From: Zygnema cylindricum
Lineage: Eukaryota > Streptophyta > Zygnematophyceae > Zygnematales > Zygnemataceae
Assembly (NCBI GenBank): GCA_037447655.1
Contig: JBBHKE010001881.1
Span: forward strand, 1 to 64,000
DNA length: 64,000 bases
Reading direction: 5' to 3'
The position numbers and the translations under genes are program-made. Shown here in pieces: positions 35,666 to 47,523 of the stretch. Every line of letters begins with the position of its first letter. Position 1 is the first letter of the stretch. The notes below the pieces were generated by a model, which saw only the letters and a list, made by a program, of their open reading frames with translations, made no database searches and had not been told where the DNA came from.

Positions 35666-36192
35666 AAAGCAACTCAATATATGTTTATCGATAAATTCTG
35701 CGTCAAATCCTAACCATCCTTGTAATAAAGTTAAAATGAAACAACTAAGGAAGAAACTACACTGCCCACCGCTATTATCATAACAGAATAATTAACTAAT
35801 GTAAAAGGGTTTCCTAAGGTTTCCTCAGGGTTTCTGGAGGGTTTTTAACACTAATCTAGGGTAGAGTGACATCGTCCATTTTAGTCCACTCTCTTAGCTA
35901 GTGTGATTAACACTATTATGATTTTGGGGTAAACAAAACCGAATGCGACTGAAATAATGTTATCGACATTTATTATAACGAGTAGTGTATTTTCACCAAA
36001 AAGAGAAATAAACTTTGGTTAGTTATAAAAAATCTTACGAGGAAAGGGGACAATGGAAAACCTGAAAAAGGATAAAGATGGCTGAATGACTGTTAATGGG
36101 GAGAAAACAAGTCTGTAGGGGAAAACAGGGTTCTTCAAGTAAGCAAAGCGAAAAATAACAAAAAATAACAAAAGGGAGACAGGAAATCTGAC

Positions 36193-37860
36193 CTGTAAAA
36201 TTTCCTCCCCGCCTTCTCCTTGGAGTATCTCAGACTCGTCCATATCACTTACTGACCCTAACTGCTTTTCCAACGCAGTAGTTTTCTCTAAAACCTCTGT
36301 CGCAAAAATCGAAGACTCCGGTGATAATGAAGTTTCTCCTGCCACTTCATTCAAAAAATCAACCATTGGACGGTTTTCCTCTACACTACGATAAGAAAAA
36401 ATGGGAGAGTCGAATCTTAAACCGGCTTTGGGAGGTTTTAGGACCGCACTTTCGAAAGTTGGTAAAGAAACCAACTCTCTCGCAGAATCTGATTCGCTTT
36501 TGAAAAGAACTTCAATAGGAACTTCACTGACTTCCTGTTCTATGTAACTATCGGCCGTTGTTTCTTCGACAGCAAAAACTATTTCTGGTGTTACTGGAGT
36601 TTCTGGTTCCTTTTCGGTTTCTGTTACTTTTCCGTTATCAGGAACAGCGAGTCCCGCGGCTTTTAAAAGCAAATCCCAAGGACGAGTTGGTCCGGGAAAA
36701 AGGGGCGTAGCAAATAAAGCTGGATAATATGAAAAAGAAGATTTTGATTCCTCAATTTCGGGAGTTTGAGGCAAACTCGCTGTTGCATTCCAGTCAGCTT
36801 CAATTTTTTCTAAGGCAGAAGCGTCTTTCAAATTCGCGGAAAATCCTGGGGTGGCCAATTGAGTTGAATAATATGACAACTTAGGATTGTTCACCCCTAT
36901 TTCTGGTGTTTGAGAGGCAGGAGATTTCTTCTCCTCTTCTGTACTTCCTGTTTCTGACAAATTTAAATCCACAGAAAAATCTGGTGTGGCGAATTGAGAC
37001 GAATAATATGATAATTTAGGATTGTTTACCCCTATTTCTGGAGTTTGAAGGACAGGAGATGTATTCTCATCTTTTGTACTTTCTGCTTTGGGTGTCGAAA
37101 ATTGAGAAGACACTGGTTCCGACAAATCTTTCGTCCCTACAGAAAAACCGGGAGTAGGAAACTGAGACGAATAATAAGATAAAGAAGAGCCTGATTCTGG
37201 AAATTTTGAGTCATCAACCTCCTTCTCCTCTTTTTTCTCCGGTGATTCTGGCGCTGGAAATGTTGGGATACCGACTGATGATTTGACTTCCTCCTCCCTT
37301 CCTTCCGGATACACAATTCTGACTGTGAGATCAGGAAAAGAGGTAGTGGTGGGTGCGACTGCATTTTCTTTTAACTCCTCAGTCAATGCCCCCTCTGAAT
37401 TCAAAGTGGGAGAAACACCTCCCCCCGGTGGAGGTTTTTTAAGAGGATCTTTTGTCTCTTTCCGTACCTTATCCATATCTCTCTTCAACAATCCCAGAAG
37501 ACCGATAAGAATAAAAGAGATACCGAGAAGGAGAACTTGAAGCCCTCCTTTACTCCAAGGCCCACTCTTAGGTGGCCCCATAGGGGGAGGAGAAGAACTT
37601 CCCATACTAGAGACTAACTGAATATTGGTATTTGGTGTTATCGCGTTTCGTGCGATAATTCTCCCCTCTAAACCTTTTGGAGTGTCGCCCTTCCACACGT
37701 TTTTTGGAATCTTTAAATACTTTCCGGCAACAATTGTATTCACGTCTGTAATTTCGTTTGTTTTTATCCACTCTCCAACATTGCTGTTGAATTTTTCCGC
37801 AATTTCGCTCAAAGTGTCTTTTGATTTCACTTCCAAAACCATATCCGAGGATTCGAGAGA
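36193..37860 (-). CDS. LysM-domain membrane protein, exon 2 (main exon)
   Basis: This 556-codon exon is open throughout. Its start is set by a strong acceptor (polypyrimidine then TGTCTGTCAG at 37861-37870) and its end by a donor after ATTTTACAG (GT at 36191-36192). Both are phase 0, as is the exon 1 donor. Residues 9-52 form one LysM module (KSKDTLSEIAEKFN ... NTIVAGKYLKIP). A Pro-rich stretch and one hydrophobic helix follow (about 106-125, LQVLLLGISFILIGLLGLL). Then comes a long acidic Ser/Thr/Pro-rich tail holding about four copies of SYYSxQFATPxF. LysM modules bind N-acetylglucosamine glycans such as peptidoglycan or chitin. The tail is not recognised. An unspliced frame would add 13 upstream residues that are probably intron. 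Confidence 0.82.
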
Positions 37861-39363
37861 CTGACAGACAGGAAAAAAGTCAAGAGAGGAAGAAATCAAT
37901 AGAAGAAAAAGTCAACGGAGGAAAAGACCACAGACGAAAAAGCCAAAAACACATTTTTTCCTGCATTTTTCAAGAGAATTTGAGAAACTCGAAAAAACAA
38001 AAACACAAAAAAATCGACAGCGAAAAATACCAAAAAAATCAACAGAGTCAGAAGTCAAGAATACATTTCAGTCCGGCAGTTGTTCAGGAGTTTTATCGAA
38101 AATCTGAAAGCCAACATCAGAATCACAAACGTGATTCACAATCAAAAGTTTCTTCCATTTTTTCAGTTTCCCTTTATCATTAACAAAAGTAGGAATTCTT
38201 GAATAAAATAGACAACCAAACAAAACAACATACACATCTGTGATAAACTGAACTGTGAAAGACGAAGTTTAAAAAAAAAACAAGCAATTGGAGACATGAT
38301 ACAAACATTTCAATAACACAGAAGAAAAACCCAAAAAAGTGACCTCAGGAATATGCAGTCTCATTGAAGAAGGAAATTCATGGATCAAAAAAGACCATTT
38401 CCAAAAACAGCTTTTAGAAACGGCAAAAAAAAAAACCTTTAATTATTTGCCACCAATAAGGCACACAAGGTTTTTTTGACAATACCGAAGCTTCAACCCC
38501 TTTCTCAGCCTGTCTTGTTGACAGAAAAAAAGTTAAGCCAGATGAGGTAATTCTGCAATGAAATGCACAGATTACTACAACAACACCTAAAACTCACACT
38601 TATGGAAGAAAAAGATTTGAAATGAAGAACAAGATAGTGTAAATCCAACATTCCGACAGTTAGTAAAGAAGTCAAATTTCTATATACGCATGTGAACTCC
38701 TGCCTAGAATGAACTTGAAACCGGACAAAAAATTTAACAACAGTGAAACAGAGAAACAGAGAAAACTTGCAATAACAGGCATTCGGACAAGAGCTTTCAG
38801 TTTACCACTGATAATCATCCATCCTTTTTGTGGTTTTATTTTATTGGAAACTTATAAGGAAATCATTGCAATAAATCAAGATTTCGGGAACATGGTGACA
38901 ACAAAGCGTCCAAAAGTGTACATATACAACTCAAATGCTCAAACAATTAGACTTGTGTTGACTTCAATTTTGTCAATTACTTAGATTTCTTTATTATGTC
39001 CACACCTCTCAGTGATTAAACTAGTGAAAGTTTCTTTTTACTGCTTATTTGGACTCAAACATACAACTAAACGCTTGTATGGCTACATTTTGATTCAGTT
39101 TAACGACCTTGGGAGAAGAAGCGAAAGAGAGGGAGGAGGAGGAGAGGGCTAAATATAGACCACATTGATCAATTATATCCTATTCAAAGCTTTCAATGTT
39201 GTCAAGCACAAGTAGATTTCAAAACTGACATTTCCTTGCTTCAAAAAACAGGAGATATACAAAGATAAGGAGAGAGAGAGAGAGGAAGAGAGAGAGAAAG
39301 AGAGTGAGAGAGATTCTCTGACAAAAGCTTCAAGGGCATTAATTGGAAAAATAAAGAGCTTAC
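37861..39363 (-). other. intron 1 of the LysM gene
   Basis: Donor GCG|GTAAGC at 39363 and acceptor TGTCAG| at 37861, both phase 0. 1503 bp, A/T-rich, no other gene seen. Inferred from splice signals and matching phase. Confidence 0.65.
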
Positions 39364-39690
39364 CGCCGTAGGTCCTGCATTCCTTATAATTAATCTTGAG
39401 CGTTTCCCAAAAGAGGGGAGAGAGAGGAAGAAAGTGCTTTTCAATGGTACATTGCTACTTCTCTTTAAAGGAAGTGTCGAAAACCTGCCTCCTCTGGAAG
39501 GTATAAACACTCTGATTTTTTTTCGAAACTGTAAACATTTTGTACGACAATTAAGAGATTGTGTATCACAATTTGGTAATTGGAGAGTAGAAAGTTTTCC
39601 TACAAACGACGGAGAAGATCGGTATTTGGTCAAGGATACGGATTGGGAGGGACTACCAGGAATGAGAAGGGAGGGATGAAGAGTTGCCAT
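39364..39690 (-). CDS. LysM gene, exon 1: plastid-transit-like N-terminus
   Basis: It starts MATLHPSLLIPGSPSQS and runs 109 codons rich in Ser, Arg and Lys with few acidic residues, the usual make-up of a chloroplast transit peptide. The donor after RNAGPTA is GCG|GTAAGC (phase 0), which fits exon 2. An ATG four codons upstream (39702) is also possible; MAT is preferred because of the transit-like start. Together with the LysM and membrane helix of exon 2 this suggests a plastid envelope or inner-membrane protein facing glycan. Many streptophyte algae and mosses keep plastid peptidoglycan, so that ligand is plausible but unproven. Confidence 0.68.
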
Positions 39691-39702
39691 TCTTGATTGC
39701 AT

Positions 39703-40965
39703 TTTCTTACAAACAAAAGAATTCGACTATGAGACCTATTATATGTTTAATCTTTCTTAAAAAACAAAAAAAAAAGACAATTGAATCTAGCAAAAAGCTG
39801 AATTTCAATTGGATTTGTCGACTAGTAAGGGCCTTGCTAATAACAGGTAAGAACGTCTTATCTTCCAGTAATTATCTCTGTTTCCTCTCCCATTCCTCAA
39901 TTTCGTTTCTACTTTTCCACTGTCTTGCTTTTGTCACCTCTACCACCAACCTTAATTCTTCCTCCTTTTCTAATTCTTTGTGTTCCTCTCCACTTCTCTC
40001 TATTCAATAGCTCTATAATTCGTTCCTCTTTGCGTCTTCTTTTCTAAACTCCTCCAAAAAGTCAGTTTCAAGACTAACAAGCAAAAATTGCCAGTAGATA
40101 CTGACATGTAACACTGCTAAAAAAAATTGCAGAAAAACTTTCATAAATCATTACATTTCACAGAGTTTCATTAACTTTCATGCAGGAAATTGGAGTCCCA
40201 GTACTGTAGCTTGCAGCTAATAGGCTGCCAGAGTGCCAGCCCAGTGTTGATGGAAAAAAAGTACGTCTCCAGCAAACACAAATGTGATCAAAAACAATAC
40301 GCCAGTTCGTTCTCGAATCAGTACTTCACACATGTATAGCCGCAAACGAAATAAATTAGCAAGTACTAATTCTTGTTATTGATCGGAACTTGCTGCAAGC
40401 AAATCACTTTCAGTTTTCATTGTATCTCGCTGGAAAGTAGGGTCAGTGACAAGGCGTCACAAATAGGATCGAAAAAACATTCGCCAGAAATTTCGAGAAT
40501 GGGTATACGTCAGTACGTCCAGCGTCAAAAAACCAGAGTTGCGTGATACTTATTACGGACCAGCATCTTTACTTGCTGTAGGAAATTGATGTCCCGCGCG
40601 TGACAATTTGTCGCATCATCCAAAGGAGATAGGATTTCCGACTTGCCTGTTTGGATGATCCACAATTTCAAATAGAACAACCGTTGCCAACTTTCTCAAA
40701 ATCTCATATTTGCAAGTTGGACACGGGTGACAGGGTGAGCCAGTTCCGTCGTGAACTGTGCATCGTATCGATTCCAATATATCGTGAGCCAGTATGAATC
40801 CTTTATCAAATCGCTCCGCATTTTTCGTACATTGCACGATATTCACTGCCTTCAATGCCCGCTACGCCGTACATACATATAGCACATTCGTACAAGTATT
40901 ATGTACTGCAGGTCTATCCGCAAAAATAGTAAAATACGAACGGATAAACGCTGAGCGACACGTAA
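39703..40965. other. upstream of LysM gene, no second gene seen
   Basis: This should include the LysM promoter; no TATA or other site is called. 39870-40010 is CT-rich. Short frames here show no family motifs. Confidence 0.4.
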
Positions 40966-40973
40966 AATCGAAC

Positions 40974-41481
40974 CATAGTTCAAAAGTAGGCGTTTTTATG
41001 GTAGGCCTTTGGTAGGCGCACAAAACTTGGCACAAAATTCGCGTAGAGTAGGCATACTGTATGTGTGTGCGTTTGTGCACACTCTTGTACGAACGTACGA
41101 ATCTGACGTATGATCATAGTACAGCGCACGCCGCCGGACGAATTTTTTTAGCGAACTGACACGGCGTAGGATGAGTTGTGTTATGGGCTTTTCATGTGAT
41201 CTTCTTAAATCACTACTTTGATCAGCGACCGTCCGATCGTCCAAATCTGACAATTTAAATAAAAAATACCTCAAAACTCACATAATTTTTTTTGTTTGTC
41301 CAAATGTTTTTCAAAAGTTAGACATGACGTTTAATTCTCTATCGATCGATGTGCAACTCAACCCTGTTACTATTTTTTTTCATTTTGCGATCTATACAAT
41401 ATGGGTCTTAAGGTCATATTGTATGTTTTATATACAATAGGCATATTGTATGGGCCTACTTTCACCTACTTTTGAACTATG
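40974..41481. mobile_element. hAT-type MITE (copy M2)
   Basis: The ends CATAGTTCAAAAGTAGG and CCTACTTTTGAACTATG carry a perfect 8-bp target duplication AATCGAAC (40966-40973, 41482-41489). It is longer than M1 (508 against 306 bp); the terminal 200 bp are shared, including GATCACATGAAAAGCCCATA on the opposite strand. Confidence 0.94.
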
Positions 41482-41489
41482 AATCGAAC

Positions 41490-42990
41490 CAATGAAAAAT
41501 GCGAACAGTCATTAGGCAGTACAAAACCGTCACAGTATTGACACGTGACATACTTTTGGATCCGGTTTCTGGTTGGTAAGGGATAAAAGGAGAAAAGTAA
41601 AAAACCGCTTTCAGATTGATCGCAGCCTCCAAAGTAAATGGATGGCTAAGACTTTCGCCTCGGCTTCCATCAAGGCACATTTTGTTGTTCATAGCCCTTT
41701 TCAGCCATGAATGTACCCTCGGAAGCACCACAGACTACCCCAAAACAACCTCCTTTGATTCCACTCAGAATTCTACAAAATAACCAAACCAAGCTAAAAC
41801 TACTCAACCAGATATTTCCTAGTCCACTAAGTATTCCCACCAAATTTCATATAATAATAACAAACCGAATAATCACAACACTCAGTCAAAGTTGCAGAAA
41901 AACAGCCTGCCAGAACTTTGATAAATATGACCAACTTCACAATGAAGCCCCAAGCAAATCAGACACACAATAGGTCCGCAAATTTGCCACAATATTGCCA
42001 ATACAAAGAGGAACACACATGCAAAATATCAGATAATTCTGCCTATAAAACTGAGAGCAATTCTCAGATGAAATTCCCAAAAAGGAGCAGAAACAGTTTC
42101 TGTCCAAAAAGTTCCTTAACCTGACTAAGTCCTACAAATATACACTGGAGCTTACTACTGTATGTACGGAGGCATACCAGCCGTACGTAATAAATCAACT
42201 ACCTGTATTAATGTGAGTATATCCGAATACTTCAAGATATGTCGGAATGAATAAATCTACACTAATAATTAATGCAAGTAGGACAAAAACATTGTTGTAA
42301 CTATTTACAAACCTTACGAATTTTGTCAAATGAATCTGGACCGTCTATGATAAATAACATGTGATGGACGCGATTTCGCGTCCCTCACCAAATTGACCAA
42401 ACTGACGGCGCTGCTGTCCGTAGCTCCGGTGGAGTCCAATCCATCACATGTTGACCCCCGCATTATGTTTCGTACGGCCAACATACAATGACAACACAGT
42501 CGATATTTCTCTTCCAAAATGACGGCCGACTCCGTCCGCCTTCCACGTATTCTTTCATCACCGAAGATGAACCTCCACGTGTAAATCCGGTCCCCAAAAA
42601 TGAAACTGTACTTTTCCATCGGGAAAACCAATCTTGACTTCCTCACGGAGTGACACGTGTATGTGAAGTGTAGCGCCGTCCATTTCCCTTTACGCAAACC
42701 GTTCTTTTCGTCTATGTTTATTCTCATCACTTGAAGTCCAATTCCGTACGTTCCAATACACTTAGTACATAGTACACAAGCTGCTATGACTGCGATGTGA
42801 CCAGCGCAGCATGGCAGCAGAATATTTTTTTCATACACGCTGCTATGGCTGCGGTGTGATAAGCGCAGCATGGCAGCATAGCAATGTGATATAGAGAGGA
42901 CTAAAGGTTTCCAAAAACCAACACATTTCATCAGGGGGCATACAACACGATGAAGTGATTGTAGGCACAATAGGATGACACGCTTCATGT
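41490..42990. other. intergenic with a dispersed repeat (F1)
   Basis: 41900-42300 resembles the right end of the window (63700-64000): both contain CACTAAGTCCTAC or ACTAAGTCCTAC, TGTACGGAGGCATxCCAGCC and TGTGAGTATA phrases in the same order. 42780-42895 contains two related units of about 56 bp built around CGCAGCATGGCAGCA. A 224-codon minus-strand frame over 42326-43000 runs through this repeat and has no recognisable motif, so it is not called a gene. Confidence 0.5.
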
Positions 42991-43446
42991 CATAGTTCAA
43001 AAGTAGGCGTTTCTATTGTAGGCCTTTTGTAGGCGCCTTTATCTTAAGTCGTGTTATGGGCTTTTCATGTGATCTTCTTAGATCGTTACTTTGATCAGCG
43101 ACCATCCGATCGTCCAAAATCTGACAATAGTCTTATCGTAAGTTGTGTTATGGGCTTTTCATGTGATCTTCTTAGATCGCTACTTTAATCAACGACGGTC
43201 TGATGGTCCGAATCTGACGGTTTAAATAAAAAATACCTCAAAACTCACAGAAAAACATTTTTTTGTTCGAATGTTTTTCAAAATTTAGACATGACGTTTA
43301 ATTCCTTATTGATCGATGTGCAACTCAACCCTGCTACTTTTTTTTCATTTTGCGACCGATACAATATGGGTCTTAAGGTCATATTATATGTTTTGCTTAC
43401 AATCGGCATATTGTTTGGGCGTACTTTCACCTACTTTTGAACTATG
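42991..43446. mobile_element. hAT-type MITE (copy M3)
   Basis: Same terminal repeats as M1/M2. The target duplication CTTCATGT / CTTCAAGT agrees at 7 of 8 bases, so it is an older insertion. An internal segment (GTGTTATGGGCTTTTCATGTG) is repeated twice about 100 bp apart. Confidence 0.93.
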
Positions 43447-43885
43447 CTTCAAGTGTTCGACCACAGCCTGCCGCGTGGCCTAACGTAACGACAAGAGAAA
43501 AACTACAAGAAGAATAAAACAATCTGGGATGACTTTTTTGTAACGCTTTATTGCGCGCCTGAAAAGTTTTCTTTGATAAACTCACAGATTTGGACGAATC
43601 GCTTACATTTGCCGGATCGTAAAAGATTTCATCAATTTTTTAAGGGCCTCTATTGTGGATATTTTAGTTTTATCCATCTCCGTAAATTACACGCGAAATA
43701 AAATAGATGGCCGTCCCGATTTTCTGCAGCTATCCCAATCATTGAGCTTTCGCAGGTCCAAATTTGCGGTTAATCGCATTTTGACTTAAGACTTTGGAGC
43801 GAAAGGTGCCCTCTTGGACCTAAGCCATTACCCTAAAAGCCAAACCTGCCGTGCGCAGAATACAACTAAAATGTAAAATGAATGA
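43447..43885. other. no gene seen
   Basis: AT-rich intergenic DNA. Confidence 0.35.
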
Positions 43886-44666
43886 GGGTATGTCCCCATG
43901 TTCTTGTAACTTAGCGAACTTACTTTGTATTTTAGCGCGGATCCGCCGGACCCGGTTTTCAAGTGTCCCTATGTTTGTAAGGACGAAATCGTAACTTACG
44001 CTTGCGGCGATTGTATACGTCGACAATACCTGTGACGGCTGTTAACGTCTACAATCTGTGGTCGCACGATATTTTTTGGAACTACTTGTGACGTCGGATG
44101 TCTTACTGTGACATTGTAGACGTACCGCCTTCCAGCTTGTGCCGTTTCACGGTTGAAGACGAGTCGCTTTGCCTTTGCGTCTCCTATCCGGTCGACGTGA
44201 AATGGCATCGGAATTTGAAGACCCATGCAAAAAATAAATCCGTATTGGGCGAAAACGGACAAAACCAAACAAATTGTGTACTCCTCTTCGACTTATTCGA
44301 ACGCAAACGGACAAAACATAGCGAATTCTGTACTTTTCTTTGTCCTTGGAAATCGTATGAAAAGTTTCGAAAAAATTACGGCACGTGCGAATATATGTTC
44401 GTATTTGTTTATCGAAAATACCTAGTTTTAAAACACATCGCGCATGTGTTTTAAACGTAAGGTTGAAGATGACGTTTTTTGTTGTGGAAGTGGGTTGAAA
44501 AACACAAGATGACAAATTTTCATACATACTAAATTCGAGGATGACCTAAATTGTACTCTACAAATTTGCGATTCCTTCGTACGGTTGCAACTTAAGCATT
44601 ACGGCGCTAAGTTTTACAAGAAAACGACAGAAAAAAACCCTTACTTATGCACACGGGGACATACCC
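43886..44666. mobile_element. Harbinger-like non-autonomous element (H3)
   Basis: The ends GGGTATGTCCCCATGT and ACACGGGGACATACCC are imperfect inverted repeats. Subterminal text (CTGTCGTTTTCTTGTAAAAC) is shared with H2. The flanks TGA/TGG agree at 2 of 3 bases. No transposase seen. Confidence 0.68.
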
Positions 44667-44717
44667 TGGGTATCTTACGGCATTTATAAGATTTGAACCA
44701 GCATCATAGGTTAACTA

Positions 44718-44893
44718 CACCGTGAATCGTTATTAGTGCTAATGTTTTTTTTGCCACATAAAACATTTTTTCTCTGTACACGCTTATCGGATTTCAAATC
44801 TGAGGGTTGCGATTGAAAGTTAACATTCTCAGCTTCCGATTGGCGGTGTCAAATTGAGAATCTAACAATTGTGTATGGAGAAAAGATGTCGGT
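44718..44893. mobile_element. MITE, CACCG family, right end lost (D6)
   Basis: Left end CACCGTGAATCGTTATTAGTG after TA. It matches D4 through GTGTATGGAGAAAAGATG and then breaks off. Confidence 0.7.
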
Positions 44894-45095
44894 GTTGGTT
44901 CAGTACAATACTGTACATTGTCGAAGATTTTACCCTCGTTGATTCGTAAACGTATTTGGGCCAATTCGATACGGTTTGTTCAAAAACTGTACGATTCACC
45001 CTGAAATTAAAACAAATTTCTTGATGTGATTACCCTGTCAGCCAAATTTCTTAGAAAATTGAACCATGGGTGAACGCAATAATCAATGGTGGCTA

Positions 45096-45312
45096 CACCG
45101 TGACTCGCTATTAGTGTTAATACTTTTTTTGCCACTTAAAACATTTTTTTCCGTACACACTTGTCTGGTTTTCAGTTTGAGACCGCTAATCGGAAGTTGG
45201 GAATCTTAAATTTCAATCGCAACCGTCACCTCCACATTCTGACATCTGTCTACGGAGAAAATATGTTTTAAGTGGAGAAAAAAAACATTAACACTAGTAG
45301 CGATTCACGGTG
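45096..45312. mobile_element. MITE, CACCG family (D7)
   Basis: TA-flanked (45094-45095, 45313-45314), with ends CACCGTGACTCGCTATTAGTG and CACTAGTAGCGATTCACGGTG. Confidence 0.82.
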
Positions 45313-45413
45313 TACAATAAAGTTACAGTAGGCGTTTTTTCAAACCCTGACGACCACATTTTTATTCCGTACTTGAAAATGAACATTCTTTTGTGTATTT
45401 TACTATAGTATTC

Positions 45414-45964
45414 CGACAATCGCTATTAGCGTAGAAGTTTCTTTAGCGTACATGAAAAATTACCGTGGGTTACGCTAATTAAGAATTTGAAAATTTTGAA
45501 AAAAAACATACATTATAATTGTTTAATAATTCTAATTTGGGTCTTTGAAAAAAATAAATGTCGGTCGCAAACATGCTTACACTAATATAGGTATTTGTAC
45601 AATTTTTGACTCACAAATCGTACGTTGACACAGTCGAAACGTGGTTGCTGGACGAATATGTGCGAACGTGATATTTGTTAGCTCGATTATATCCCTTTTT
45701 TAGAGCGCACATTCTCATGCGTCCGCGGTTAGTAAAACTCATTAATTCTATTTTCTCATTTAAAAAGGTACAATTTTGTACGGTCTGACATTGTCCGTAC
45801 ACAACACTAATTAAATGATAACGTACTTCCGTTTTGTACGGTACTAAAAAATTAACCCTAAATAGAGTAAAGAAAAAAATAGAATGAACTACGCTAATGG
45901 AGAATAAAAAAACAAAAAAGCGGGACGGAATTAGCGTACACTACGCTAATAGCGATTGGCGGTG
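45414..45964. mobile_element. MITE, CACCG family (D8)
   Basis: Right end CTAATAGCGATTGGCGGTG then TA. The left end is worn (ACAATCGCTATTAGCGTA). The interior contains a GTACAATTTTGTACGGTCTGACA segment like D2. Confidence 0.65.
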
Positions 45965-46137
45965 TACTTTTTATAAAACGAACTATAATTGAGAATAAAT
46001 ATTGAACACGACCAATACGACAATAGACAATCTATTTTTCGTCCGCCAAATGTGACTTTTGTACGGTGATGCCTCGTATATTGCGGTCCAAACTCCAAAA
46101 CTCGTTTGTATCGAGTAGCGATAGATATTTTAAAATA

Positions 46138-46174
46138 CAGCGTGAATCGCTAACACTAATAGCGATACATGGTG
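46138..46174. mobile_element. 37-bp minimal CACCG-type inverted repeat (D9)
   Basis: Almost only the two terminal repeats remain: CAGCGTGAATCGCTAACA joined to CTAATAGCGATACATGGTG, flanked by TA. Confidence 0.6.
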
Positions 46175-46176
46175 TA

Positions 46177-46383
46177 CACCGCGAATCGCTATTAGGGCTA
46201 ATCACGCTAATTCGACGCCCCTAAATTTTACCCAAATTCTTAAATAGAGTGACTAAAAAAACCCTAAAAAACAAACTAGAGTGACTGGTTTCCTTGAAAA
46301 TCCCCAAATTTCCAATTAGCGTTAACCACACTAATTGTTTTTTAACACTAAATATTTGTTAACGCTAATAGCGATTTATGGTG
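46177..46383. mobile_element. MITE, CACCG family (D10)
   Basis: Begins CACCGCGAATCGCTATTAGGG directly after the TA that closes D9. It ends CTAATAGCGATTTATGGTG then TA. Confidence 0.78.
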
Positions 46384-46385
46384 TA

Positions 46386-46682
46386 GTATTAATGTCGTTA
46401 CTTGTTAGTAGGTGGTCGATACAAAATCGAGCCTGTATTGTGTATTGTCAAGTAGTGTTGTGTATCGACAAAAAAATTATCGCGATAACACCGATACCGA
46501 TATTTCTCGGTTATCGAACAGTCAGGGGTCTGATATCGCCCCGAGACCAACAAATTCGTTATTGGGGATAAGTGGAAAAAATATAGTACGCTTTATAATA
46601 GTCTTTTATGACATATTGTATATACTTTTTACTGTATATAGCATAGCATGCCACGTGTAACAATTTGTTCCGTACTGTGTAA
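46386..46682. repeat. dispersed repeat, inverted copy of the 9950-10117 text
   Basis: Reading backwards it shares ACACAACACTA, TTATCGCGATAA, CCGATA and GACCAACAA..CGTTAT with 9990-10117. No coding capacity. Confidence 0.55.
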
Positions 46683-47018
46683 TGAAACTCTGAGACCTCC
46701 ATAAGTCCTCAGAGTGGACAGCTTCCAACAAGCCTCTAGGATAATCCTGACCCCTTTGTGTTTAAGCAAAAATAACTGCCAACCTGGCAGACAAAAACTC
46801 TGACCAACTTCACCCCTATGAAGACAAGACTCCCCTGAGTCGATAGCAAAAAGAATCTCTGAATTTGCTCCCCTGAGCAGTAAGTTATGGAGGGTCAAAG
46901 TTGACCTTTTGAACAGAAGCTCTCTGGGAGAGGGGGTCCTATCTTCTAATTTTTCTAAGTCCTATCTCTCTCACAGACTCTATCTATTGATGTACGGAAC
47001 CAATCAGAATTGAGTTCC

Positions 47019-47055
47019 GTACGTAAAAGTACAGGTGCCGGTGTACTTTATGTAC
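47019..47055 (-). promoter_or_regulatory. GTAC palindrome in A2 LTR
   Basis: GTACGTAAAAGTAC and GTACTTTATGTAC face each other around GGTGCCGGT, with further GTAC words on either side (46992, 47063). Same place and layout as in family B LTRs. Confidence 0.45.
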
Positions 47056-47446
47056 GGACATTGTACGACATGGCCAAAATGTCGACACATGTCAAATCCG
47101 GATTCGGTGCCATAATCTCCGGAGATTCCACAATCCAACGGAATTTCGCCACGCGTCATCCGATGTGGCGATGGCCACAAACCGCCGAAATCTTCCTCCG
47201 CGATCTCGGCGCTAATCCCGGCTGTCCGATTAAATTCGGCTTTAATCGTAGCCGTAATAAATACATGTGCGGTATTTATTTCTTTTACGAAACAAATGCG
47301 CGGTACTGATTTTTGTCCGTACCGTAAGTCGTACATTATATATTACTGGATCTATGTATCCCGTAATTCATTTCAGTTAAATGGTTTATCGCTTGTATAC
47401 ATATGTAAATAATTATCAAACTATATGCTAGGTAACACTACCGCTA

Positions 47447-47523
47447 GATTAAACGGCTAAGGCTACCGGCTATTTCGTGTCTGCCGGCCGGCAGGTACAA
47501 GGATCAAATCCTGCCGCCGGCAC
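47447..47523 (+). other. tRNA-like segment antisense in A2 left LTR
   Basis: AACGGCTAAGGC then CAAGGATCAAATCCTG and GCCGGCAC. Same order as in the other LTRs. Confidence 0.5.

Noticed and set aside
35477-35713. Arg/Glu-rich and Pro/Leu-rich frames on opposite strands
   Set aside because: CT-rich tract inside an inferred intron.
38709-38984. 91-codon frame within intron 1
   Set aside because: Plus strand, opposite to the gene, no motif.
39434-39679. 81-codon plus-strand frame
   Set aside because: It is antisense to the transit-peptide exon of the LysM gene.
42326-43000. 224-codon minus-strand frame
   Set aside because: No recognisable motif, irregular composition, and it runs through a duplicated CGCAGCATGGCAGCA repeat and into the end of a MITE.
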